64,000 bases of DNA from Halichoerus grypus (lineage: Eukaryota; Chordata; Mammalia; Carnivora; Phocidae): assembly GCF_964656455.1 (NCBI RefSeq), contig NC_135724.1:13105414-13169413 (forward strand), written 5' to 3'. Shown here one piece after another: positions 13,401 to 25,400 of this stretch. A model generated the notes under the pieces. It saw only the letters and a program-made list of their open reading frames with translations. It was not told the DNA's origin and did not search any database. The position numbers and the translations under genes were made by a program. Each line of letters starts with the position of its first letter. Within the stretch, counting starts at the first letter, position 1.

Positions 13401-16400
13401 TAGCTTTTATTTATAGTAAATGATCTAATACTGTATAAAAAGACATATAAAAATCCCGATCACAGGAATAAAACCCAAGGGCCGCTCCTCTGGAATATTC
13501 CAGGTTATTACATTTGTGAAGGGGTCATTTCCTTTTCTTAGGAATTTAGATCTTCGGATAGGGTTCCTTCCTGCCTCAAATAAGACTTCCTGCCTGCCGC
13601 ATCAGATTCTAAGGCAATCACCTCTCACGTCGTGGCTTTCTTCCCCACATCGTATCTTCTCAGAGCTGGAAGGGACCTTTGTCGTCACTCGCTTCTGACA
13701 CCCTTCCTGGAGCAGGTTCTGCCCAGGTAGTGAATGAAGGGGCAGCGTTGGAAGCCTGGCCTGCCAAGCCTGCGCCCGCTTCTTCCACCGCACTGCACCC
13801 CCTTCGACTTGCAGCCACACGCGGGCACGTGTGTGGATGTGGACGTGCCCTCCTGTGCACACTCATTCTGTCTGCCCCTAGCTTGGCAGCCATTCTCCAC
13901 CCAGAAGAACTCATGGAAAGACGGAGAAGTCGTGAAATGCCTTTCTGCTTCTCTCCGCGACCCCTCCCCGCCCTTGGCACACAGAACATTCCAATGTCAG
14001 AGGTTAAGCTCTAGATTTGAAAACATGATCCAAAAAGGGAAATTAAAACAATAGCTCATTGTTAGTCCCCGTTAGTATTCTGAATTGCTATTTTATAAAT
14101 TTCTATCAAAGTAAGCACGGAAATATGTGCTTTTTTCCCCCCCTCCTTCCTTCTTCCCTTACTTCCCTTCTTCCTTTCCAAAGACTGAATGGAATTGTTA
14201 TCCGTGGCCAGCACGGGCTGGGCTCTTCCTGCCATCTCTGTGCTCTGAACCCCTGAGCGTGGCCAGGTTTGGGCCGGCTGGGCTCTGTGGCTTGCTTTGC
14301 TGACCCCTGTGAGTGGCCGGTCAGTCCAGAGTCGGGGACTTCAAGCTCCCACAGGCCCCGATCGACCCTTGGCCTTGAAAGACCACCAGGCTCAGGCTCT
14401 GAGCCGGGACTCAAGCTAAGGTGGCTTTTGTGAGTAGGTATTGTTTGCTTATCTCTTTATCACCTGACGCTCTGGAGTCCCAGTAGGGCCCTCAGAGCCC
14501 TGGGATTGCTCCAAGGGGAGTATTTTTTTAAGCTTATTTATTAGATTTATTGTTTTTATTTTTAACGACCTAAGATGTTAACAACTTAAGATACAATTTA
14601 TGTACACTTTATTTATTCTTTATGTAATTTATGCATTCTTTTTAACGCCCAGAGCTATAATTGATGTCCGGTAAACCACATCCATGTAAAGAGTACAGTT
14701 TGATGGCTTTTGACAGATATGTACACGTGTAAAAGCAGCACTGAGATCCAGACACAGAGCATGGCCCTGCTCCTAGAGTTCCACGTGCCTCCTTGCGGTC
14801 CAGGCCTCCCCCCACATCGGGCCGCACGTGATCTCAGACCTGCTCTCGGTCACTGTGGATCAGAGGCGTTCCAAGAGGAGCTTTTTACATTTCTTTTCCT
14901 TTCTATTTCCAGCTTTACTGAGGTATAACTGACAAAAATTGTATGTGTTTAAGGGGCACAGTGTGATGATTTGATCCACATTTCCGTTGTGAAACGCTCG
15001 CCGAAACGCTCGCCACCTCAAGTTGATTAATACGCGCATCACCTCACACAGTTATTTTGTGTGTGTGTGTTGAGAACAGTTAAGATCTACTCCCTTCGTG
15101 GATTTCAAGTATGCAATATAGTATTCCTGTTGGTAGTCACCATGCTGTACACGAGACCCCCAGAACTTTTTTTATTTTATGCCTGAAAATGTGTACTTTG
15201 ACCAACATTTCTTAAGACATGTTTTTGCGTTTGCGCAAGAGAGTTTTCTGTGAAAACTGCCAAGAAAATTAGGCTCTGCAGTTGCGCTCTCAGCAGATTT
15301 CCAACAATGCAATCTGTGCCTACAAAAGCAGACTTCCTAGCTTTTGGCAAGAATTGTCTTTACATTAAAAAAATTCTTTAAAAAGTACTTCTAGACACCT
15401 GCGTGGCTTTGATCATTTTTTTTTTATCTCTCTTCCTAACAGGTGGTGCTTTGTATATCAGTTGACGTATCTCAAGACTACAGCCAAGTAGAGAATGTCA
15501 TAAAACAAGTAAGAGGTTGGGCTAACTGGAATTAATTCACTTGCCTTTCAGTTGGTTCTTCCCATTTTGGTGTGTGCCTTGGAACTGATAAATCATCGCT
15601 GTAGCCTTAATAGTTGTATAGACTTTATTTATTGGCAATAATTTGCTACAAAATTGATTTTTCTCTTCTTTTTCTTAACGCCTGCTCTGATAAATTTTTC
15701 CAGGCACAGGAGAAACTGGGCCCAGTAGACATGCTTGTGAACTGTGCAGGAATGTCACTTTCGGGAAAATTTGAAGATCTTGAAGTTAGTACTTTTGAAG
15801 TAAGTAGCCATTTGCTTTTTTGCTCATTGGGCAACTCATATACCAAAAGTAGAACAGAGCCACAGGGGAAGGCTTTGCAAACGAAACAGATAAAACACAT
15901 TCAGATTTATAGAAGCTTTATAAGGCTAGGGGAAGGTTGGACGAGGCTTTGGTTCCAGCACCATGACCATCCAACCTTAAGAGCTTAGACGAGTCTCTGG
16001 ACCTTGGTTTCCCTAGCTGTAAAATGGGACATGCATCATGGTGACGATTCACCAAGGTCCTCTCTTCAAGAGAGCTCTCTGTAAGCCAAGAGATGCTGGA
16101 TTTTCATCTCGATTGTCAGGGCTTTTAACAGTGGTAAACCAGAAAAGCTCAAGAGCAGACTCTTTGGAGTTCTGAAATCAAGACAGAAAGATAACGCATC
16201 CTATTTTGGTTTATATTTTTAAACAGGTTTGCCAGGGAGTGTCTCTTAGTAATTTCTGTCAGCTCTAAATAAATGGACATCAGATTTGCAATCCTTCTGA
16301 AGTACAAAACGGTTTTTTAGTTGACATGGTATCAACTCTCTTTTCCTTCATGCTCTGTTAGCCTTCGTTGTAATAGTGGATTTTGCATGCTTTACTCCGC

Positions 16401-19400
16401 AAAGGTGATTACATCCCCCTTTCGTGGAGGAGGGTGCTAGGGGAGTAATGAAGACACCCTGCTTCTGGCGGGCTGGGAGGGCGCTGTAAGCTCTGTGATT
16501 TAAAGTCCAGTCGGGAGCGTCCAAATGCAGCTGTAAGCAGAGGGGCGCCTTCTCTGGGACACGAGTGTTTTAAGGCTCCTTTATCAACTTGGTATAAAAG
16601 GCGGTTGTCTTGGCCTGCACGCCTTGACCGTAAGTTATCAGAGGGAGATGTTGAAGATGATTTCAACAGCTGGGGTTAAGAATCAGTTGGGGAAAATAGT
16701 TGTATCAGCCTAGGCGTGACCCAGTGAGGTGAGACTTTGGAGGTGGCCCGCGGAGTCAGGTGTGCGTGTGTGTGGAAGGGTGTGAGCATGAGGGAGTGTG
16801 TGTGTGCATGAGTGTGTGCTTGTGTGTGTGTGCACGTGAGAGAGAGAGAGAGAGAGGCTAACAGAGGGGGACTCCCCAGACTCACCCTGACTGAATGTGC
16901 AGGGCAGACTCAAGGAACGGACCAGGAGGCCTGTATGGGGCAGGGGGGGTGGAGGATTAGGAGGACTAGGGGGTAAGGGGTCAGCTTCTGGAGCGATGTG
17001 GAGCGGAGCAGGGGCCAGAAGTCCTGGGGCCTCGAAGGCCACCATGGGGAATTTGGCTTTTAGTCCAAATCCTCTGAAGGGGCTTCAGCTCAGTCGGGCG
17101 GCAGTGTGACCCGCGTTTCGGGGTTCACAGGGTCTTCCTGCCTGCTGTGTCAGGGAGCTGTGTGGGAGGTGTCAGCGGGAGTCGGGCAGGAGGTGGCGAT
17201 GCGGGGCAGTCGTGGGTAAACTCGGAGTGAGGGGCCGGAGGACGGAGACGGGCACAGCACTGAGCAGCTTGAGTGGCTGTTAGCGGCCGCTGGAAGCGGT
17301 CCCGCCCCAGCGAGAACCAGACTTCTCAAAAGAAAGGACTGGTAACCCGAAGCCTGTTGTCCCTGTCCCAGGGACAGGGCCTCTTCCCGGCTGCCCTGCA
17401 CGCAGGTAGCGGGCCACCCTTCCCAGGAGGGACGCGTCCCCCTCCGGCCAGTACTTGCCCCTCGGCCCTCCCCCTCCTCTGTCTTGGTCCCCTGCGGTGT
17501 TCTGGTCAAGGCCTGGGATGTGCTCATCGGCCGGAAGTCCTGCTGGAACCCACACTGCTGGGTTTGATGCGTTTCCTGAAGAGAAGAGTTCATTTCCATG
17601 TAACGTGAATTCTCTCTCATTTTTTTATTTGATTGTTTTGTTTTGTTTTGATTGTTTGTTTGTCTCCTTTGAACTTGACTGAGGCTCACAGAGTTCACAT
17701 CACAGGGGTTCCCTGGACAGGATGGTTGAGTGTGTGGTTACAGCTCATGGCTGGAGGACCTCCGCACGTGCCACGTGACTCCCCGGGGAGAGGCCTCTTG
17801 GAAACTCGCGCCTGGTTCCTCTGGGCTCTGCCCCAGGTGCCTTTTGCCCTGGCTGATTGTGCTTCGTGCCCTCTCACTGCCAGAAGTCTGAGTCACGGGT
17901 ACGACAAGGTGCAGAGTCCGTGAGGCCGTCCCAGGAATTACTGCAACTGGACGTGGTCTTCGGGAATGCCAGTGCACCTCTCTTAATTTTCCTGTATAAT
18001 CGTTTTTCTTTTGGATTCTTGGAGCTGTATCCTGCTTTATCTACCTGTAGTTGTTAGTGATAATTATTTTCACTTTTTGATTGGGATGACCTTGACTCTG
18101 TAGATCCAGAGAGCTGACATCTTAACAATATCGAGTCTTTTAACCTTTGAATGTGGGATATATCTCCATTTATTTAAATTTTCTTTTGTTTCTCTCAGCA
18201 GTGTTTTGTAGTTTTCAGTGTATGGGTCTTGCACCTCATTTTTCTGTATTTCCTATTTTTTGATGCTGGTATAAATGGTATTTTTTATGTCAGTTTCTGA
18301 GTGTTCATTGCTAATGTAGAGAAATTCAGTTGATTTTTGTGTGTTGATCTTGCCGTCTTGCTAAAGTCCATTATTAATTCTGGTGCTCACTGGATTTTCT
18401 ACATTCAAGATCATGTCATCTGCAACAGTTTTACTTTTTTCCGTTCCCATCTGGGTACCCTTATTGTACTGGCGAGAACATCTAGTACAGAATGGAAGTG
18501 GTGAGAGCAGACATGCTTGTGGTGTTCCTGATCTTGGGAGAAAACATTTTTTTTTTTTTTTTTTTTACCATTAAGTATGATGTTTGCTGTAGTTCTGTTC
18601 TCTTTTGTTGTGTTTGGGTGGGTGCCCTTTATCAAGTTGAGAAACTTCTATTCCTAGTTTGCTGAGAGATTTTTTGTTTGTTTTTGGTTTTTTTGAGAGA
18701 GAGCATGCACAGGTTGGGGGCAGGGAGGGGCAGAGAGAGAGGGAGAGGGAGAGAATCTTAAGCATGCTCCACGCCCAGTGTGGAGCCCAACAGGAGGCTG
18801 GATCCCACGACCCTGAGATCATGACCTGAGCCAAAATCAAGAGTTGGACACTCAACCGACTAAGCCACCCAGGCGCCCCGCTGAGAGTTTTTATAAGGAA
18901 TGGAGGTTGAATTTTGTCAGGTGCTTTTTCTGCATCTATTGGGATGATCACAGAGTTCTTTTTTAGTTGATATGGTGAGTTACACTAATTAATTTCCAGT
19001 GTTAAACCAGCCTTGCATTCCTGGGCTAGACCCCACTTGGCTATTAATTCTTTCTGTGTTCTTAAGGGACATTAGTTGGAGTTTTCTTTTCTTGTAATGT
19101 TATTTTCTGATTTTTGTGTAAAGGTAATGCTAGCCTTTTAGCATAAGTAGGGGAGTATTCCCTCCTCTTCACTTTTGTGGAAGGATTTGTGTAGAATTGA
19201 TACTATGCTTCCTTAAATGTTGGCCAGAATTTACCAGTGAAGGCTGAGCTTATCTTTGTGGGAAGGTTTCTAACTTTAATTCAATGTCTTTAGTAGATGT
19301 GGGGCTACATTTGTATCTTTTTTTTTTAAGATTTTATTTATTTATTTGAGAGAGAGAGAGAGAGGTAGAGAGAGAGAGAACTAGGTGGGGGAAGGGGCAG

Positions 19401-22400
19401 AGGGAGAGAATATCCAAGCAGACTCCCGCTGAGCGCAGAGCCCAGTGCAGGACTTGACCTCACGATCCATGAGATCAGGACCTGAGCCGAAACCAAGAGT
19501 CAGACGCTTAACAGACTGAGCCACCCAGGCGCCCCTACATTTGTATCTTCTTATCTATTTCTTTTTTGAGTGATCTTTGGTAGCTTGTGTCTTTCAAGGA
19601 ATTTGTCCATTTCATCTAAGTCATTGAATTGATTGGCATGGAGTTATTCATCGTATGCTCTTCATCACCCCTTTAATATCTATAGAATTTGTAGTCATAG
19701 CACCTCTCTCATTCTTGATATTGATAGTTTGTGTCCTTTATCTTTCCTGACCAGTGGGACTAGAGATTTATCACTTTTATGGATCTTCTCAGTAACCAGC
19801 TTTCGGTTTTATTAATTTTCTGTTGTTTTTCTGTTTTCTATTTCATTTATTTCCTCTCTTATTTTTATTATTTCCTTTTTTCTGCATACTTGTTTTAATT
19901 TGCTCTTCTTTTTATAGTTTTCTCGGTGGAAGCTGAGGTCATCGATGTGAGAGTCTTCCTCTTCAAATGCAGGTGGTTGTGCCATGAGTTTCCAGCTAAA
20001 TGATGCTGAAGCAGCAGCCTACACATTCTGATATGTTGTGTTTTCACTTCAATTCAGTTACAAATATTTTATAATTTCTCTTTTCATTTCTGCTTTGACC
20101 CTTGGATTATCTAAAAGTGTGTTACTTAGTTTCTGAATATTTGAGAGATTTTCCAGAAATAATTTCCGTATCGATTTCTGATTTAATTCCATTGTGGCCA
20201 GCAGACATACTTTGTATGACTTGAATCCTTTAAAATTTGTTGAGGCTTGCTTTTGGCCCAACATACAGCCTCTCCTGTGGCCGTTCCATGTGTGCGGGAA
20301 AGAACATGTATTCTGCTGTTTTGGGTAGAGTGTTCTGTCAGTGTCGATTAGGCCCAGTTGGCTGAGATGTTCAAGCCTTCTGTGTCCTGACTGATTTTGT
20401 GTGCCCTTGTTCAATCAGTGACTGAAAGAGGGGTATTGAAATCTCGAATTATAATTGTGGATCTGTCTGACTAGGTTTTAAACAGACTTTCAGGAGCGTC
20501 TGGGTGGCTCAGTTAGTTAAGCATCCAACTCTTGATGTCAGCTCAGGTTGTGATCTCAAGATTCTGAGATCGAGCCCGCATTGGGCTCTGCGCTGGCTTC
20601 CCTCTGCCTCTGCCCCTCCCCTGCTCCACTCATGCACCCCCGCATGCTCTCTCTAAAAAGGAAATAATATAAATAAATAAATAAATGGACAGACTTTTAG
20701 CTGATACACCTCTCTTTTAGGCCCATGCCTAGCCTCCTGCCCCCAGAGGTGCTTTTGGTGCTGTTCGAGCCTTTGGGGGTTCTCTGGTGCAGTCCTGCTT
20801 TTCAGTTTCTCTGTTCCTTGCTTAGCATTCAGCTTTCTGCTAAGTTCGTTATCGGTCACCATTCTGTTTTTCAGCTTCTAGAATGTTCTTGCTATTATTT
20901 TCTTTCCTATTGTCTATGTTCCTGTAGGCTGTTGGCCTTTAAAAAAAATATTATCTTGGGCGCCTGGGTGGCTCAGTTGGTTAAGCAACTGCCTTCGGCT
21001 CAGGTCATGATCCTGGAGTCCCGGGATCGAGTCCCGCATCGGGCTCCCTGCTTGGCAGGGAGTCTGCTTCTCCCTCTGACCCTCCTCCCTCTCATGCTCT
21101 CTGTCTCTCATTCTCTCTCTCTCAAATAAATAAATAAAAAAAATCTTTAAAAAAATAAAAAAAATATTATCTTTTTACTGAGATTTTAGTGGGATCTCTG
21201 AAGGGAGCTGAGGTTAACACTTGGGTTCAGTGTGCTGTCTTTTTTCAGTACTTTTTTAGAGCATTTTTATTATCAAAGTAATGTAGTGATATTAAAAGAC
21301 ATTTTGGGAAAAGTGGGAATCCCAGCATCCTAACACAATCACTTACAAATTTATTTATTTTTTTATTTGGGGGGGGGAAGAGCGTGGGGGGAGGGGGGAG
21401 GGAGATAGAAAGGGAGAGAGAATCTCCAGCAGACTCCCTGCTGAGCGTGGAGCCTGTCATGGGCCTCGATCTCATGACCCATGAGATCACGACCTGAGCC
21501 AAAATCAAGAGTCAGACTCTCAACCGACTGCACCACCCAGGCGCCCCACTATCACTTACAGTTTTCTATAGTTCGTTTAGCGCCTGTGCACGTGTACTTT
21601 TATTTGCTATTTGAATTAGTTACAGTCACAGTGTAAATATAGTATTGTATGTCCTCTGTTTTTTTAAACTTGCAGAACAACTATTTCCTCCATCCTCCTG
21701 GTGTTTCTGGTCACCATCTCTAAAAGCTACGTAACATTCTGTAGAGTTAACATTCCATGGTTGACTCAAAGTTCCTCAATGAAGTGTTTGGTTTCACATG
21801 CTGATAGATCTAGTATTTTTCCAAGACTTTTAATATAGAGTCATTTTGATGCAAGTACTTTTAGATTTCCAAGTTAAAATATAAGGTTTTTAAGAGTTCC
21901 CAGGATGAAGGGGAAGTAGACTCTCGGTACCTATGTAAGCTCTTACCCGTCATAATCTAAGAGCCAGCGTTGGTCAGGCACTTCCTGCGGGTCAGAGGTG
22001 CTGCCTCTTGCCCTGTGTTTCCTCTTTCAGTTCTTCCAACAGCCCTCTGAGCTGGTACCAGCATGAGCCCTGGGTTCAGCTGCAGAAATAAGTAGAGTGT
22101 CTGACTTTCTTCATCATCAAATAGGTAGTAAATGGTCAAGCCAAGGCTTCAACCCACAGTCCATGCTGTTAACCACTGTCCTAGTCTCTTTATGATCTTT
22201 CTGTAGCTTAGAACTAGTAGGGTTAGAAATATTTGGGGGCTTTTTCCTAAAACTGTCTTTCTGGAAGTATTACCTGTAAGACGCAGTGTACTTTTGGTAA
22301 GGAGAAAACTAATCCTGGCCAGTTTTCAGCAAAGACATCACTGCGGTCATGGTGAGAATACAAGACTAGATTGAAAGAGGCTTCAGATGGTAGATCGTGA

Positions 22401-25400
22401 GCATCATGGCTCATTTACAGGCTCATCTCATCATTCATGCCTTCAGCACATCCATTGGGCTCCCAGTCACTTGGGCTCCACTGAAGAACTCAAATCTGGA
22501 GAGCAGACAGAACTCCCGCGAAGCGCAGCCTCGAGGCTTTGACCTTGCTCACCTCTTGCATGGCTCTTTGTTCCCTGCAGAGACTAATGAGCGTCAACTA
22601 CCTAGGCAGCGTGTACCCCAGCCGAGCAGTAATCACCACCATGAAGGAGCGCCGGGTGGGCAGGATCGTCTTTGTCTCCTCCCAGGCAGGACAGTTGGGA
22701 TTATTCGGTTTTACGGCCTACTCTTCATCCAAGTTTGCCATCAGGGGATTGGCTGAAGCCTTGCAGATGGAGGTAAATGCTGTGTTCAATTTTTATATTT
22801 CTATCTTCTAACTCAGCAATGTGTGTTCCCCTTTAGTTTGTGGCCACTTTACACATGTTGTTGCAGTGAATTAGACATTTGTAGACTTGACATCAGTGAA
22901 AGAGAATCGGCTCAACCCTTGCATTTTGCAGTTAACATTTTTCATTGCATAAAGATTATGATAGAAGCCAAATGGGTGTGAGGTGTTTTGCTTGCTTAAT
23001 TTAATACACAAAGTACTACTATATTTACATGGTATTTTTGGCCTAATACTATGTGAGTATGTATCAGGTTAACCAGATATTTTATTCTCTAGAGGTGTTC
23101 CTATAACAAGAAGATGTGTCCTTTATGACTGGATAATAAACTTAGCATGTGTTTGAGGGAAAAGCTTAAATCACCTACTGTCTAGCTCTCAGCTTTTAGA
23201 CAAATCATTTAACTTGGTCTGTTTCCTTTTCTGAAAAACAAGATGGTTGGACTAAAAATATCATTTGGCTCTCCTGATACTTACATTTTAATATCCTAAA
23301 GAAATATTGATGAGAGTGAACGCTTTTTATTTTCCCAGTTAATAGAGCATGTTGTGAAGGAGGATTAGCATCAAAATAAGTGTTTGTCATGATGTGACAA
23401 CCTTCACACAGCCTCGATCGTGTGAAGCCGACCTCTGCACTATTGTCAGGTGGGGATGCTTAGAGAGCACCACACATATCTATCCCAAATCACACACCGA
23501 AAAGGCAAGGTAAAATTCTTCCTGTTGTGATATAGACTGAAATATAACACCACATCGTGATGTTAAAAGCCCAGAAGAGAATTAATTCACTGTGACCCAC
23601 CTTCTCCTAGTAAGAGTGTGATTTGGGGATTCTGTTTACTGATTTAGATTAGGGGTTAGCAAATTTTTTCTGTCAGGGCCAGCTTGTAAGTATTCTAGCC
23701 TTTGAGGGGAGGATGGTGTTTGTCGCAACTCCTCCAGCCTCCCGAGAGCAGGAAAGCAGCCGTTAGCGATAGGTGAATGAATGGGTATGGCTGTGTTCCA
23801 ATAAAACTTTATTTATAAAAACAGGTGGGGGGGGCCAGATTTGTCCCACAGGCCATAGTTTGCTGACCCCTGATTTAGAAAATCCGCAGAAGAGCCCTCG
23901 ATGGTGTGTGACAGAGTGCCTTACCACCCAGCTATTAGACAATCATTGCAGTACACATGAGCTGTCCAGTCAGTGACACAATCCTGATGGGCCACTTAGA
24001 GACTGGTCGACTATGCCGTGCTCATCAAAAAGGAACCAGCCCCAAATTTCCTTTTTATCAACTTGCTTAATGCTCTTAATAATGGGTCATTATGATACGT
24101 TTAGCCAATGAGGCACATATGACTGAAATTTCAAAACAAGAATACCAGTATTTCTTTTGCAATGTTTACTTTGAGAGCCCCTTTGCGAATAACCACTTGA
24201 CTTTTATAACAGTTTTATGAGGTATGTGTGGCAGATGTTGTTTTGCCACCTTACAGATAAGAACGCTGAGTTTTCAGTAGTTCATTGAGTTGCTGAAAGC
24301 CAGATCGTTATTTTGCAACAAAAATAGTAACAAAGTCCTTGCCTGCTGGCTCCCTCTGCCTATCTTCAGCAGCAGCTGATGTGTCTGTAATTCAGGTCAG
24401 AAGTTGCCAGATTCATCTGGCTAGTTGTCTCAGCCCTCCACTTTGGTCTCAGACACCTGCTAAGGGAAGGACTATTTTGGAAATGAAAAATCTGCTTATT
24501 AGGGCTTTTTGTTCCTAAGTTGTGTCTTGCAGAACTACTTCAGGATTCACTAATTGAGGGCAAAGTGTGTAATCTGGGTGGCCTGGTTTCACTTCAGGTA
24601 GAACAGAGACATTACTAAAGAAGAGGGAAAAAGAAAGTGAGTTGCTAGTGCGGACAGAGTCCCTGAAGCGTCTTTGTGACAAGCATGATTCACACGCGTC
24701 TTGTAGCCGGTCTGGACTTGAAGTCTGCTTGACTTCAGTCCATATTTAGACTCCATGAAATGTGTCCCCTCGTAAACACAAAATGAAATTAACATGTACC
24801 ACGAGGGAAATAAATTCAATAATCAAAATCTAGCTTTGTTCATAGCAGACTTGCATCAAAACCATTGTTTCCCTACAAACGTACGGTGCAGTGTTTAGAA
24901 ACCTGGATAATTCCATTGGCTTTGCCAAGGTTTTTTCCGTGCATGAAACAGATCTTATAGAATTGCTCAGGCTCTTAAGTACTTTTTGATAATCCTTTTT
25001 GGTTTAATTAACTCTTAAGCCTTCCTGTCCACCCTACCCTTTGCCCTACAAACTAAAGTAGGACCCTAGAAATGTTCTGTGTATAATGAATACGTTTGAA
25101 AGAATGCTTCGTTGCATTTTTTGGTCTTTTTTTTTTCTTTAACTCGGTCTTTTAGGCATAAATATATGATTTAAAGATTCTAAAAGTTAATTTTTTTGGA
25201 AAGCAGACTTCTTTTTTCTTTTTTAAGATTTTATTTATTTGAGAGAGAGGGAGAGAGCACAGAGGGAGAGAGAGAGAGAGGTAGAAGCAGACTCTCCACT
25301 GAGCAGGGAGTCCCACATGGGGCTCGATCCCAGGATGCTGGGATCATGACCTGAGCCAAAGGCAGATGCTTAACCAACTGAGCCTCCCAGGTGCCCCTGG

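Larger units (their letters stand above)
11170..15442 (+). other. KDSR: KDSR intron 3 (4273 bp)
   Basis: Largely old LINE-1 sequence in antisense orientation (about 11600-12770 and 14560-15200). The first block is interrupted by a Can-SINE at 12498-12733. The part from 12780 to 14550 holds long open frames on both strands but no recognisable protein, and I assign nothing there. Confidence 0.85.
18000..20475 (-). mobile_element. LINE-1 ORF2 remnant, antisense, about 2 kb
   Basis: Long antisense L1 ORF2 stretch. Marker segments include ACCTTGACTCTGTAGATC near 18090, CAGTGTTTTGTAGTTTTCAG near 18200, CTTGCATTCCTGGGCTAGAC near 19010 and the GAAATCTCGAATTATAATTGT end near 20437. It is split by Can-SINEs at 18676-18879 and 19320-19534. 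Many indels, so it is inactive. Confidence 0.88.
15800..22580 (+). other. KDSR: KDSR intron 5 (6781 bp)
   Basis: The longest intron. It holds a TG-rich microsatellite near 16758-16858, a long antisense L1 ORF2 remnant (about 18000-20475) cut by two Can-SINEs, a cluster of three Can-SINEs between 20491 and 21547, and a MIR at about 21950-22195. The unlabelled 15800-16750 and 16870-17990 contain no gene I can support. Confidence 0.85.

Noticed and set aside
18000..20475. Antisense L1 ORF2 stretch as a possible active element
   Set aside because: It has many stops and indels, is a truncated middle fragment, and is split by two SINEs, so it is dead.
20958..21030. tRNA gene-like A and B boxes in SINE heads
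   Set aside because: They belong to tRNA-derived Can-SINEs with fused bodies and A tails, not to a functional tRNA gene with a foldable full cloverleaf.
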